Shown: positions 33,101-42,347, counted from the stretch's first letter. The stretch is DNA of 57,137 nucleotides from Betaproteobacteria bacterium (GCA_025363575.1 JANYDM010000187.1:1-57137), one strand, 5' to 3'. Notes: generated by a model not told the origin, from the sequence alone. A program made the numbers and translations.

Positions 33101-34303
33101 ATGGAAAATCTAAAAACGAGCAGCGACGTCCTGTTCATATTGATGGGTGCAATTCTTGTCCTTGCCATGCACGCAGGATTCGCGTTTCTCGAACTCGGCA
33201 CCGTGCGCCGCAAGAGCCAGGTCAACGCGCTAGTCAAAATCCTGAGCGATTTCGCGATTTCCACCATCGCGTATTTTTTCGTCGGCTATACGCTGGCGTA
33301 CGGCGTCAGTTTTTTCGGCAGCGCCGGGCAGCTTGCCGAGAAAAGCGGCTATGAGCTGGTCAAATTCTTTTTCCTGCTGACGTTTGCCGCGGCGGTGCCC
33401 GCGATCGTGTCGGGCGGCATCGCCGAACGGGCAAAATTCGCGCCGCAACTCGCGGCGACATTTTTGCTCGTCGGTTTTGTCTATCCTTTCTTCGAAGGCA
33501 TCGCGTGGAACGACAAGTTCGGCGTGCAGGCCTGGCTCGAAGCAAGCGCTGGCGGCAAATTCCACGATTTCGCCGGCTCAGTTGTCGTTCACGCAGTGGG
33601 CGGCTGGATCGGTCTGATGGCAGTGCTGCTGCTGGGCGCGCGCAGCGGCCGCTACGGCAGGGACGGCAGGGTCAGCGCGCATCCGCCGTCGAGCATTCCT
33701 TTTCTCGCGCTGGGCGCCTGGATCCTGTCGGTGGGCTGGTTCGGCTTCAACGTCATGTCAGCGCAAACCATCGACAAGATCAGCGGGCTCGTCGCCGTCA
33801 ATTCGCTGATGGCCATGGCAGGCGGCACTCTGGCGGCGCTGGTGCTGGGCCGCAATGACCCCGGCTTCGTGCATAACGGGCCGCTCGCCGGGTTGGTCGC
33901 AGTCTGCGCCGGCTCCGATATCATGCATCCGATCGGCGCGCTCGCCACCGGCGGCATTGCCGGCGCGCTGTTCGTCATTATGTTCACCGTCACGCAAAAC
34001 CGCTGGAAGATCGACGACGTGCTGGGTGTGTGGCCGCTGCACGGCTTGTGCGGCGCGTGGGGCGGGATTGCCGCCGGCATTTTCGGCCTGAAAAGCATGG
34101 GTGGTCTCGGCGGTGTTGCGTTCGAGGCGCAGCTGATCGGCACGCTGATGGGAATAGGGGTGGCTATTACGGGCGGCCTACTCGTGTATGGATCGCTGAA
34201 GCTGATGTTCGGCATTCGCCTGGATGCCGAGCAGGAGTACCAGGGATCCGACCTGAGCATTCACAAGATCGGCGCGACGCCGGAGCGCGAATCGCTCGGA
34301 TGA
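33101..34303 (+). CDS. amt: Ammonium transporter Amt
   Basis: A 400-residue protein with about eleven membrane segments, the Amt/Rh build. The landmarks ILVLAMHAGFAFLELGTVRRKSQVN and DFAGSVVVHAVGGW are present, the latter with the first pore histidine; WPLHGLCGAWGGIAAGIFG holds the second, so the twin-histidine pore is intact. It moves ammonium across the inner membrane. It starts with a strong ribosome-binding sequence (GGGGGGAGC). No glnK is beside it, unlike many amt loci. The 260-bp leader (32841-33100) is very AT-rich from 33010 on; I find no sure sigma-54 site in it. Confidence 0.95.
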   Translation: MENLKTSSDVLFILMGAILVLAMHAGFAFLELGTVRRKSQVNALVKILSDFAISTIAYFFVGYTLAYGVSFFGSAGQLAEKSGYELVKFFFLLTFAAAVPAIVSGGIAERAKFAPQLAATFLLVGFVYPFFEGIAWNDKFGVQAWLEASAGGKFHDFAGSVVVHAVGGWIGLMAVLLLGARSGRYGRDGRVSAHPPSSIPFLALGAWILSVGWFGFNVMSAQTIDKISGLVAVNSLMAMAGGTLAALVLGRNDPGFVHNGPLAGLVAVCAGSDIMHPIGALATGGIAGALFVIMFTVTQNRWKIDDVLGVWPLHGLCGAWGGIAAGIFGLKSMGGLGGVAFEAQLIGTLMGIGVAITGGLLVYGSLKLMFGIRLDAEQEYQGSDLSIHKIGATPERESLG

Positions 34304-34331
34304 GTGCCCGCGCCGGAAAAACGGCAGCGGC

Positions 34332-35096
34332 CTAACCCGCTTTGGCCGCGGCAAGCGGGCGCAGGAATTCGCGGATGCGCCGCGCGTTGACGCCGAGATC
34401 GCTGCGGCCGACGCGCGATACCGAGCGCATGTCGATGCGGCTGCCGGCACCCTCCGGCGCAATGCGGACGACGATATCGTCCTTGAAGCCGAACCAGTCG
34501 GTGGTGGCGGTTGCTTCGATGCGGTTTTCTTCCGGCACCGCGGCGACGATCTCCCAACCGGCGGCGCGCGCGAGATTCAGCGCGAGCTCGAACGCCGCGC
34601 GGGGCGGCATCGGCAAAGTCATCGGCGCGATGTCGGGATAGGCGGCTTTCTGCTGGGCGGCCAGCGCGGCGCCGGCGTATTCCGTTGTATTCGGCGCGTC
34701 CTTGCGCAGCGGCAGCACCGCGACGAATGCCGGCGGGTGCTCGGTGTCCGTCGTGATGTCGTGTATCGGCGGGACCTTGCGTCCTTCGGCGACCAGGTAC
34801 CCCGGCACGCCGAAAACCAGCGCGCCGATGATGGCGCCGTGGATGGCAAACACGATCGCGCGGCGCTGCCGGTTGCGCAGGGCGGTCACGATCGCGAAAA
34901 GCGAGATCGCGGTTGCCGCCAGCCCGCCCCACGCGCCGCTGCGCAGTATCAGGAAGCCGGTGCGATAGTCCCACCAGCCCCAGCGCGTGCCGAGGCCCGC
35001 GAACAAAGCCGCTAGTCCCGCCAGCACTGCGATACCGAAGCCGCAACCGGCCAGCGGGCCGCCTACGGCAGGTTTTGGGATTGGCGAATCTTCCAT
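34332..35096 (-). CDS. DUF1499-domain membrane protein
   Basis: A 254-residue protein: three hydrophobic segments in the first 110 residues (for example FGIAVLAGLAALFAGLG and IVFAIHGAIIGALVFGVPG), then a soluble C-terminal domain beginning VPPIHDITTDTEHPPAF with RIEATATTDWFGFKDDIVVRI, which fits DUF1499. The function of the domain is not known. It is convergent with amt (28 bp between stops) and not in an obvious operon. Confidence 0.8.
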   Translation of the reverse strand: MEDSPIPKPAVGGPLAGCGFGIAVLAGLAALFAGLGTRWGWWDYRTGFLILRSGAWGGLAATAISLFAIVTALRNRQRRAIVFAIHGAIIGALVFGVPGYLVAEGRKVPPIHDITTDTEHPPAFVAVLPLRKDAPNTTEYAGAALAAQQKAAYPDIAPMTLPMPPRAAFELALNLARAAGWEIVAAVPEENRIEATATTDWFGFKDDIVVRIAPEGAGSRIDMRSVSRVGRSDLGVNARRIREFLRPLAAAKAG

Positions 35097-35163
35097 GCGC
35101 TCTCCGGCAAAAGTAAGGCTGGCGCGGCTCTCGTTGCTTACACTTTACACCGGTGGCCGCGGA

Positions 35164-36009
35164 TCAGAAGTAAGCAACGCCGGCCATCGCCTGGAAGCCC
35201 GCGGCATTGGCCGTCCACACTTCGGCGCTGCTGCCGTTTTTCTGCGGATTGCCGTTGACCGTGAAACGCTCACCGTGAAAGACCGGATGCAGCGCGCGGT
35301 AGTCGAGTTTTTTGATCGGACGAGCCGAATGGCGGCGGCAGAGATCAAGCAGCAGGGTGGTTTGCAGCGGCCCGTGCACGATGAGTCCCGGGTAGTGCTC
35401 TTCGTGCTTCACGTAATCGAGATCGTAATGGATGCGATGGCCGTTGAACGTGAGCGCCGAATAGCGGAACAGCAGCACGGGATCGCCGACGAGGGTCCGC
35501 TGCCATTCTGCAGCGTGCGGCGCAGGCTTGCCCGGCGCGGGTGCCGCACCGGGCTGCGCGGCGTCGCGGTAAACGATGTCGTGCTCTTCGTTGATCGCAG
35601 GCTTGCCGTTCGCGCTGATGATATGCCGCACGGTCACGAACACCAGGCTGCCGCTGCGGCCGTGCTTGGTCTCGATGCTGAGAATTTCCGAATCCCGTTG
35701 TATCGTCGAACCGATGCGCAGCGGCGCCACGAATTCAATGCGGCCGCCGGCCCACATGCGGCGCGGCAGCGGCACCGGCGGCAGAAAGCCGCCGCGTTTC
35801 GGATGGCCGTCGGGGCCGAGCTCGGACGCGGGTTTGGCGTCGAGAAAATACAGCGAGTGCCATCCCGGCGGCAATTCATCGCCTTCGAGCGGCGCAGGGT
35901 CGCTGCGGTCCAGCGTCGCCGACAGCGCCGCGACGGGCCACGCGGCGACGGTGTCGACACGGGTTTCGGTCTTGCCTACCCAGTCGCGCAGTTCATCGAG
36001 TTCGTCCAT
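35164..36009 (-). CDS. MaoC/FAS1-like acyl-CoA hydratase (mesaconyl-C4-CoA hydratase/HTD2-like)
   Basis: A 281-residue double hot-dog protein. The N-terminus (WVGKTETRVDTVAAWPVAALSATLD) and the block LPRRMWAGGRIEFVAPLRIGSTIQRDSEI match the HTD2/mesaconyl-CoA hydratase group; the C-terminal half contains HYDLDYVKHEEHYPGLIVHGPLQ, where the family's catalytic residues lie. It would hydrate or dehydrate a CoA thioester of a C4-C5 dicarboxylate. It is the last gene of the leftward cluster led by the GntR regulator and CoA transferase, which gives it a clear catabolic setting. Confidence 0.82.
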   Translation of the reverse strand: MDELDELRDWVGKTETRVDTVAAWPVAALSATLDRSDPAPLEGDELPPGWHSLYFLDAKPASELGPDGHPKRGGFLPPVPLPRRMWAGGRIEFVAPLRIGSTIQRDSEILSIETKHGRSGSLVFVTVRHIISANGKPAINEEHDIVYRDAAQPGAAPAPGKPAPHAAEWQRTLVGDPVLLFRYSALTFNGHRIHYDLDYVKHEEHYPGLIVHGPLQTTLLLDLCRRHSARPIKKLDYRALHPVFHGERFTVNGNPQKNGSSAEVWTANAAGFQAMAGVAYF

Positions 36010-36019
36010 GTCGTTCGCT

Positions 36020-37027
36020 CTAGCTTCCGGGCAGGTTGTGCAATTCGGGAAAATAGAGATCTTTCCACGAGGCGGCTTTGCTCTTGAGCGTGCCGGTCTT
36101 GCTCATGAAGTCCGCGACCGGCAGCGTTTGCTCGGGCGTCATCGTGATGCGGATCTCGGGATCATTGAGCATTTTCAGGATTGCGTCGACGCCGCTCTTG
36201 TCTTTGGTCTCGCGGACGTAGATCTCCGCCGCAGCGCGCTTGTTCGCGTTGATGTAGTCGGTGGCTTCCTTGAAGGCGCTGAAAAACGCTTGATAGGTTT
36301 TCGGATTTTCATCGCGGAACTTGCCGGTTGCCCACGCCACCAGGAATGTTGCGGGGCCGCCGGAGATCTCGTACGAGTTCAAGATGCGGCGCACGCCGGG
36401 TTTTTCGAGCGCCTGATATTGGAACGGCGGTGACGAGAAGTAAGCCGTGATTTCCTTGCCCGACAAAAATGCCGCAAGCCCGTCGGGATGCGACAGGTTG
36501 CGATAGAGCGTGCTGAACTTGTTGTAGTTCGCCTCGCCGAATTCCCTGGCCGCCGCCATCTGCAGCATGATGGTCTGAATCGACTGGCCGGCGCCCGCCA
36601 TGGAGATGCGGTCATTGTCGGTGAAGTCGCGTATCGATTTCACGTTCGGATTGTTCGTGACCAGGTACATCGGCATCGACGCGAGCGCGGCCACCGCTTT
36701 TACGTTGAGGCCGCCGCGCGTGCGGTCCCACAAAATCAGAAACGGCGCCGTGCCGCCGGATGCAACATGCAGGCTGCCGGACAGCAGGGCGTCGTTCATC
36801 GGCTGGCCCGAGCCCAGTACCGACCAGCTCACCTTGGTATCGGGCAGTCCGGCAGTCTTGAGATGTTTCTCGACGATGTGGTTGGCCTTCATGAGCGTGA
36901 GCGGCAGGTAGCCGATGCCGAACTGCTCGGCGATCTTGAGCTCGCTGACTTCCGCGGCCCGTGCCGGCAGTGTGAGTGCGCCGGCAGCCGACATCAGCAA
37001 CACAGCCAGTACTTTGCTAAAACGCAT
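36020..37027 (-). CDS. NMT1-like ABC transporter substrate-binding protein
   Basis: A 335-residue exported protein with a signal peptide to about residue 24 (ending TLPARA). LKIAEQFGIGYLPLTLMKANHIVEKHLK is the first-lobe start of the NMT1/nitrate-sulfonate binding family, and RISMAGAGQSIQTIMLQMAA lies in the ligand site. No permease or ATPase is nearby. It sits 10 bp before the hydratase gene in the leftward operon and probably delivers the substrate of that pathway. Confidence 0.85.
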   Translation of the reverse strand: MRFSKVLAVLLMSAAGALTLPARAAEVSELKIAEQFGIGYLPLTLMKANHIVEKHLKTAGLPDTKVSWSVLGSGQPMNDALLSGSLHVASGGTAPFLILWDRTRGGLNVKAVAALASMPMYLVTNNPNVKSIRDFTDNDRISMAGAGQSIQTIMLQMAAAREFGEANYNKFSTLYRNLSHPDGLAAFLSGKEITAYFSSPPFQYQALEKPGVRRILNSYEISGGPATFLVAWATGKFRDENPKTYQAFFSAFKEATDYINANKRAAAEIYVRETKDKSGVDAILKMLNDPEIRITMTPEQTLPVADFMSKTGTLKSKAASWKDLYFPELHNLPGS

Positions 37028-37110
37028 AGTGCTCCTCCGATTTATGGATTGTTCGACTGGCGGATTGTTCGACTAGCGTAGCATGTGTTTTGTTGCATCA
37101 GAATGCACTA

Positions 37111-38673
37111 CTACGGACGCACACCGCTCTTGCTTTTCGGGCCGACGCTGGTGGCGAGCCGGCCCTGCATCGCATTGATGAAGCGGCACAAGTACGGTCG
37201 CGTGTCGCGCGGATCGATCACGTCTTCGACGGCGAATGCTTCGGCCGTCAACACAGGAGATGCAAACCGGCGCAATTCCGCTTCGATTTCCCGTGTGCGC
37301 CCGGCCGGGTCGGGCGCGGCCGCGATTTCGCGCCGGTAGGCGGCGGCGACACCGCCTTCGACCGGCAGCGAGCCCCATTCGGCCGACGGCCACGCGATCT
37401 TGAGGTCGAGCCCGTTCTTGTCGGTCGTGCCCATGCCGGCCATGCCGTAGCACTTGCGGATGACGACAGTGAGCATCGGCACCGTCAATTGCAATCCAAC
37501 GTAGACGGTGCGCATGCCTTCGCGCAGGGTCGCCGCTGCTTCCGCATGCGTGCCGACCATGAACCCCGGCACGTCGACCAGGAATACCAGCGGAATATGG
37601 AACGTATCGCACATTTCCATGAAATGCGTTTGCTTGCGCGCGGCCTTCACGTCCATCGCGCCGCCGTAGACCATGGGGTTGTTCGCGATGACGCCGACGA
37701 CCTTGCCGTCCATGCGGGCCAGACAGGTGATGACCGAGCGGCCGAATGATGGCTGAATTTCAAACATCGAATCGCGGTCGACGACCAGCGCGATCAGCTT
37801 TTTCATGTTGTAAGCCTGGCGCCGCTCGCGCGGCACGATGGAAAGCAGGCCTTCTTCGCGGCGGTCGACGGGATCGTTGCAGGGCACGGCCGGCGGCAGC
37901 TGCCACACGTTCTGCGGCAGATAGGAAAGAAAGCGCTTGATCGCTGTGAAGCAATCGGCTTCGTTGTCCACTACGTTGTCGACGGTGCCTGCCATATCGA
38001 CCGCGACGTGTGCGCCGCCGAGAGTTTCCTTGTCGACTTTTTCGCCGAGCGAGCGCTCGACCACCGGCGGCCCCGCGGCGAAAATCTGGCTGCTGCCTTT
38101 CACCATCACCGACCAGTGAGACAGGATCGCACGGCCCGCCGGGCCGCCGGCCGCCGTGCCGAGCACCGCGCTGATGACGGGGACTTCGCCGAGCAACTCG
38201 ACCGAGCGCTCAAAACCATGAATGCCCGGGAACACTGTGTAGCCGCGCTTCTGCGCCGACGTCACGCTGCCGCCCGCGCCGTCGATGAGGTTAATGAGCG
38301 GGATGCGGTATTCGTGGGCAAGGTCTTCGACGAATCCGCCCTGGCCGCCTTTGCGCCGCGTGCCGCCCCAGCTGGTGCCGCCGCGCACGGTGAAATCCTC
38401 GCCGCCAATCGCCACCTGGCGGCCGTCGATCGTGCCAAGGCCCATCACGTAAGGTGCGGGCGTGACGCTCACGAGCTTGCCATCTTTATAGGTGCCGCTG
38501 CCGGTCAATTTGCCCACTTCCTGAAATGAATCCGCGTCGAGCAGGCCCGCGATGCGCTCGCGCACTGTGAGACGGTTTTGCGCGTGATGGCGCGCGATGG
38601 ATTGCTCGCCGCCGAGCGCTTCCGCGTGTGCGTGGCGTTGCTTGAGTTCGTCAGCTTCCGGTTTCCAAGTCAT
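37111..38673 (-). CDS. Acyl-CoA carboxyltransferase (beta subunit type), copy 1
   Basis: A 520-residue carboxyltransferase of the propionyl/methylcrotonyl-CoA carboxylase beta family, with two crotonase-like halves. The first oxyanion region is LINLIDGAGGSVTSAQKRGY and the second is FLVDVPGFMVGTHAE followed by the glycine-rich CYGMAGMG. It transfers carboxyl from biotin to an acyl-CoA, or the reverse. No biotin carboxylase or biotin carrier gene is in the window. It is related to, but clearly diverged from, the copy at 38844, so the two may form a mixed enzyme. Confidence 0.88.
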   Translation of the reverse strand: MTWKPEADELKQRHAHAEALGGEQSIARHHAQNRLTVRERIAGLLDADSFQEVGKLTGSGTYKDGKLVSVTPAPYVMGLGTIDGRQVAIGGEDFTVRGGTSWGGTRRKGGQGGFVEDLAHEYRIPLINLIDGAGGSVTSAQKRGYTVFPGIHGFERSVELLGEVPVISAVLGTAAGGPAGRAILSHWSVMVKGSSQIFAAGPPVVERSLGEKVDKETLGGAHVAVDMAGTVDNVVDNEADCFTAIKRFLSYLPQNVWQLPPAVPCNDPVDRREEGLLSIVPRERRQAYNMKKLIALVVDRDSMFEIQPSFGRSVITCLARMDGKVVGVIANNPMVYGGAMDVKAARKQTHFMEMCDTFHIPLVFLVDVPGFMVGTHAEAAATLREGMRTVYVGLQLTVPMLTVVIRKCYGMAGMGTTDKNGLDLKIAWPSAEWGSLPVEGGVAAAYRREIAAAPDPAGRTREIEAELRRFASPVLTAEAFAVEDVIDPRDTRPYLCRFINAMQGRLATSVGPKSKSGVRP

Positions 38674-38697
38674 GACAATCCAATAGTAAAAGCGTTA

Positions 38698-38827
38698 GCC
38701 ACAGAGGTCACAGAGGAAAAATCTAATTGCGAATTCATAAACCATTTATGTCTATTTGATTCACGGAGGCGCTTCCAGTGCTTTCTTGTCTTCTGCTTTT
38801 CCCTGCGTCCTCTGTGTTTTCTGCGAC
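38698..38827. repeat. Long intergenic hairpin of CACAGAG units (copy 5, degraded)
   Basis: Left arm from GCCACAGAGGTCACAGAGG (38698) and a degraded right arm with GTCCTCTGTG and CTGCGAC (to 38827). The loop is longer than in other copies (about 75 bp). It fills the gap between the two carboxyltransferase genes. Confidence 0.7.
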
Positions 38828-38843
38828 TGCAGTTGTTTTGGTT

Positions 38844-40382
38844 CTAAAAACTCGTGGGCCACGACGACAGCAGGTGCCGGCCCACGCCTTGGGTCGCGCG
38901 CAGCTGATGCACGTCGAGCATACGGATCAGAAAATCGCGCGTCTGATCTGGGCGGATGACGTCCTGCACCGCATAGATCGCCGCGATATCGTAGACCGAG
39001 TTGTTCTTTTGCATCTGGCCGAGTTTTTCCTCGAAGCCCGGCGCACCCGGCTTCAAGCCGTGTACTACAGTGACGGCGTAGTTCGGGTCCATGAAGCTGA
39101 CCTCGGCGGTGGGCCAGGCGACGAATTCGTCGGAGTTACGCCCGCCGCCCATATTGATATAGGCCTGCCCGTAGCTTTTGCGCAGCAGCACGGTGAGCTT
39201 GGGCACCGTCACTAACGCGAGCGCGTTCATGAAATTCATGATCTTGCCCGGCGCACGCCTGCGTTCGGCTTCCACCCCGATCGCAAAGCCCGGCGTGTCG
39301 ACGAACATCACGATCGGAATATTGTATGAATCGCACAGCACGATGAAGCTGATGATCTTGTCACAGGCATCCGCGTCGAGCGCACCGCCCTTGTACAGCG
39401 GATTGTTGGCAATCAGGCCGACCGTTTTGCCGCCGAGACGCGCGAGCGCCGTCACGCCGGCTTTGCCGAAGCGTGCTTTCAACTCGAAGTAGCTATCGGT
39501 GTCGACCGTGGCGCGCAGGATTTTTCGCACGTCGTAGACCTGGGTGCGGCTTTCCGGCAGCAGTTTGAGGATGTCTTTCTGCGCGTCCCCCGATCCGGCC
39601 GGCACCGGTTTTACCGGCGGTGCTTCGTGCTGATGGCCGGGCAGGTACGAGAGGAAAGTTTTGATTGCATCGAGCGCTTCTTCGTCTGTATCGACGACCA
39701 TGTCAGCGATGCCCGTCACGTCCGCATGCACGCGCCAGCCGCCGAGTTCTTCGGCCTCAACCGTATCATTCATCGCGAGGGATGCCAGCAGCGAACTCGA
39801 TACCGCGACAATTGCCCCTTTGCGCATTACGTTGAAGTCCGCAAGACAGCAATACCATGTCGACGAGCCGTAGCAGAGTCCCAGCGCGGCCGAAACCCAG
39901 GGCGATTCGCGCTGGCGCAGATACTGGTGCGGATCGAGACCCAGCAGCGCGCCCATGCCGCGCGCGCCCATGTTGTCGGGCAATCGCGCGCCGGACGATT
40001 CGCCGAGGAATACGAGCGGCATGCCGCGCGATACAGCGGTGCGCTTCATGTGGCCGATTTTTTTCATGTTGGTAGCGGCCGATGACGCGCCCATCACGGT
40101 GAAGTCGTTGGCGACGCACGCCGCTTCGCGGCCGTGGATTTTGCCGAAGCCGGTGAGCTTGCCGTCGCCGGGACTTTTATCGGCGGCGTCCGGGTAGACC
40201 GAAGTGCCGAACAGGCCGGATTCGATAAAGCTGCCCTTATCGAATAGATAAGCGAGGCGTTCGCGGGCGTTGAGCACGCCAGTGGCGCGCCGCTTCGCGA
40301 GTTTCTCGGGTCCGCCCATCGCAAGCGCCTTCGTGCGGCGCTGCTCGAGGTCTTTCAGCAGTTCATCGTGTGTCATGCTCAA
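38844..40382 (-). CDS. Acyl-CoA carboxyltransferase (beta subunit type), copy 2
   Basis: A 512-residue carboxyltransferase. VFLGESSGARLPDNMG forms the first oxyanion region; FVDTPGFAIGVEAERR and SYGQAYINMGGG form the second. The N-terminus (KRRATGVLNARERLAYLFDKGSF) is the standard start of the PCC/MCC/GCD beta group. It lies 3 bp after the CoA transferase gene and upstream of copy 1, on one transcript apart from the hairpin element between them. It acts on an acyl-CoA made by that transferase, by inference. Confidence 0.88.
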   Translation of the reverse strand: MSMTHDELLKDLEQRRTKALAMGGPEKLAKRRATGVLNARERLAYLFDKGSFIESGLFGTSVYPDAADKSPGDGKLTGFGKIHGREAACVANDFTVMGASSAATNMKKIGHMKRTAVSRGMPLVFLGESSGARLPDNMGARGMGALLGLDPHQYLRQRESPWVSAALGLCYGSSTWYCCLADFNVMRKGAIVAVSSSLLASLAMNDTVEAEELGGWRVHADVTGIADMVVDTDEEALDAIKTFLSYLPGHQHEAPPVKPVPAGSGDAQKDILKLLPESRTQVYDVRKILRATVDTDSYFELKARFGKAGVTALARLGGKTVGLIANNPLYKGGALDADACDKIISFIVLCDSYNIPIVMFVDTPGFAIGVEAERRRAPGKIMNFMNALALVTVPKLTVLLRKSYGQAYINMGGGRNSDEFVAWPTAEVSFMDPNYAVTVVHGLKPGAPGFEEKLGQMQKNNSVYDIAAIYAVQDVIRPDQTRDFLIRMLDVHQLRATQGVGRHLLSSWPTSF

Positions 40383-40385
40383 CCT

Positions 40386-41627
40386 TCAGGATGTTTTTGC
40401 GGCGCCGGTCTCGCACGTGATGACGTGCGACGATTCGAGCGCCGCAATTTCTGCGGTGGACAACCCCGCGATTTCCTCCAGCACTTTGCGCGTGTCCTGG
40501 CCGACGCGATGGCCGCTGTGGCGGATGGCGCCCGGCGTCGCAGAAAGTTTCGGCACGACATCGGCCATAGTGACGGTGCCGAGGTCGTCGTCGGGTACCT
40601 GTGCCAGCATGCCGCGCGCCGCGTAATGCGGGTCGGCGAAGATGTCGGCCATCGTATAAATGCGCGCAGCGGGTACTGCGGCGGCATGCATGAGCTTCTC
40701 GATCTCGGCGCAAGTGTGCTGCAACGTCCAGCCCGTGATGATGTCGTCAATCGCGTCTTCGTGCTCCGCGCGGGCGAGGGCGGTGGCGAAACGTGCATCG
40801 TCCGCCAGCGCGGGTTCGCCGATGGCCTTGGCCGTGCGCTTGAACACGGCATCGCTCGCGGCTGTGATGTGTATGTATTGTTGATCGGCCGTCGGATAGA
40901 GATTGTTCGGCGTGTTGCCGGGCAGGCGCGAGCCGGCGCGCATTGCAACTGTGCCGAGTTTTTCGAACGCGGCCACATGCGGCTCCATGAAACTGAAAGC
41001 GCCTTCGTAGAGCGCGGCATCGATGACCTGGCCCTTGCCGGTCTTGCGACGCGCTTCGAGCGCGAGCATCGCGCCGAATGCGGCATAGAGGCCGGTGATG
41101 TAATCGGTGGTGGATGTCGCGATGCGGCCCGGTGGGCGATCGGGGTCGCCCGTTATGTGGCGTATACCGCTGACGGCTTCGCAGATGACGCCGTAACCCG
41201 GACGTTCGCGATAGGGGCCGGTCTGACCATAGCCGCTGATGCGTATCATGATGAGACCCGGATTGATTTTTACCAGTTCCTCGTAGCCGAGGCCCCATGC
41301 CTCCAGCGATCCGGGACGAAAGTTCTCGATCAGGAAATCGCACTTGGCCGCGAGTTTCCTGACGAGCTCTTGGCCTTGCGGCTTGCGGAGGTCGATGCCG
41401 ATCAGCGCCTTGTTACGGAAGATGCTCGCGGCCCATAGCGATTTGCCGCGGTAACGTTTGCCCATGGAGCGCACCGGGTCGCCATCGGCGGCTTCGACCT
41501 TGATGACTTCGGCGCCGAAATCTGCGAGCAGACGGCCGCAGAACGGGCCGGCGACGGTCGAGCCGAGCTCCAGCACGCGATAGCCGGCGAGCGGACCTTG
41601 CGGGGATGTGGAGGCCATCGTCGGCAT
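40386..41627 (-). CDS. CoA transferase, family III (CaiB/BaiF)
   Basis: A 413-residue family III CoA transferase. The N-terminus GPLAGYRVLELGSTVAGPFCGRLLADFGAEVIKVE is diagnostic, with FLIENFRPGSLEAWGLGYEEL further on; ATSTTDYITGLYAAFGAML holds the catalytic Asp that forms the acyl-anhydride. It moves CoA from a donor thioester to a free carboxylate. It follows the GntR gene by 3 bp and precedes the carboxyltransferases, so it probably activates the pathway substrate. Confidence 0.94.
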   Translation of the reverse strand: MPTMASTSPQGPLAGYRVLELGSTVAGPFCGRLLADFGAEVIKVEAADGDPVRSMGKRYRGKSLWAASIFRNKALIGIDLRKPQGQELVRKLAAKCDFLIENFRPGSLEAWGLGYEELVKINPGLIMIRISGYGQTGPYRERPGYGVICEAVSGIRHITGDPDRPPGRIATSTTDYITGLYAAFGAMLALEARRKTGKGQVIDAALYEGAFSFMEPHVAAFEKLGTVAMRAGSRLPGNTPNNLYPTADQQYIHITAASDAVFKRTAKAIGEPALADDARFATALARAEHEDAIDDIITGWTLQHTCAEIEKLMHAAAVPAARIYTMADIFADPHYAARGMLAQVPDDDLGTVTMADVVPKLSATPGAIRHSGHRVGQDTRKVLEEIAGLSTAEIAALESSHVITCETGAAKTS

Positions 41628-41630
41628 TTG

Positions 41631-42302
41631 CTAAAGGACAAAGCTTTGATAGCGTTCGAGATACTCGCGCGAACTGCGGATATTGGCGCGCCGCAGATAT
41701 TCGGCCTTTGCCGCGTCACCTTTGCGCATGGCCGCGAGCACCGCGCGGTGCTGCTGCAGGCCTTCCGCGGCGCGTCCCGGCAGGATGATGATGCGGCGCT
41801 GGATTTCGCGTGTCTTGTCGTTGATGCTGTCGAGCATGTCAGCGAGCACGTCGTTACTTGCCGCATCCAGCGTGCGGCTGCGCAACAGGTCGAGGTTGGC
41901 GATGTATTTTTCGAACTCGCCGCGTTTCACGATAGCGTCCATCTGTCGTCCGAACAACTGCACGAGGTCCTGCCACGATGTCGGTTTGGCGCGCCCGACC
42001 GCGAGGCGCACGCACAAGCCTTCGAGCATTTCACGCACGGCGTAGATTTCGAAAACCTGCGACAAGTCGAGACGCGCGACGACCGCGCCGCGGTTGGGGA
42101 TGCGCCGGATCAGGCCGCGGCCGGCGAGCGCACCGAATGCATCGCGCACGCGTGCGCGCGACACGCCGAATTCACGCGCGAGATCGCTTTCGAGCAGCTT
42201 GGTGCCGGGCGGCAGCGCATGCCGTGCGATGCGCTCGCGCAATGCCGGCAGCAACGCCGCGGCGCCGTGCGCGCGCGCTGCGACAGAGCGGGTTTTGACC
42301 AT
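41631..42302 (-). CDS. GntR-family transcriptional regulator, FCD type
   Basis: A 223-residue regulator. The N-terminal winged helix reads LRERIARHALPPGTKLLESDLAREFGVSRARVRDAF, and LAGRGLIRRIPNRGAVVA completes the wing; the rest is an all-helical FCD ligand domain. Several metal-binding histidines of FCD domains are not evident (NLDLLRSRTLDAASND in the usual DxxFH position), so the ligand may bind without metal. The ATG at 42302 is chosen because the DNA-binding domain begins right after it. It probably controls both the leftward CoA-transferase cluster and the divergent rightward genes. Confidence 0.9.
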   Translation of the reverse strand: MVKTRSVAARAHGAAALLPALRERIARHALPPGTKLLESDLAREFGVSRARVRDAFGALAGRGLIRRIPNRGAVVARLDLSQVFEIYAVREMLEGLCVRLAVGRAKPTSWQDLVQLFGRQMDAIVKRGEFEKYIANLDLLRSRTLDAASNDVLADMLDSINDKTREIQRRIIILPGRAAEGLQQHRAVLAAMRKGDAAKAEYLRRANIRSSREYLERYQSFVL

Positions 42303-42308
42303 CGCGGC

Positions 42309-42337
42309 ATCGTAGAAGTTGAGAACTAAAGTGTCAA
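42309..42337 (-). promoter_or_regulatory. Sigma-70-type promoter of the GntR operon
   Basis: On the reverse strand TTGACA (42332-42337), a 17-bp spacer, and TACGAT (42309-42314). Transcription would start about at the A of the chosen ATG (42302), suggesting a leaderless message. Confidence 0.55.
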
Positions 42338-42347
42338 CAATCCTGTT

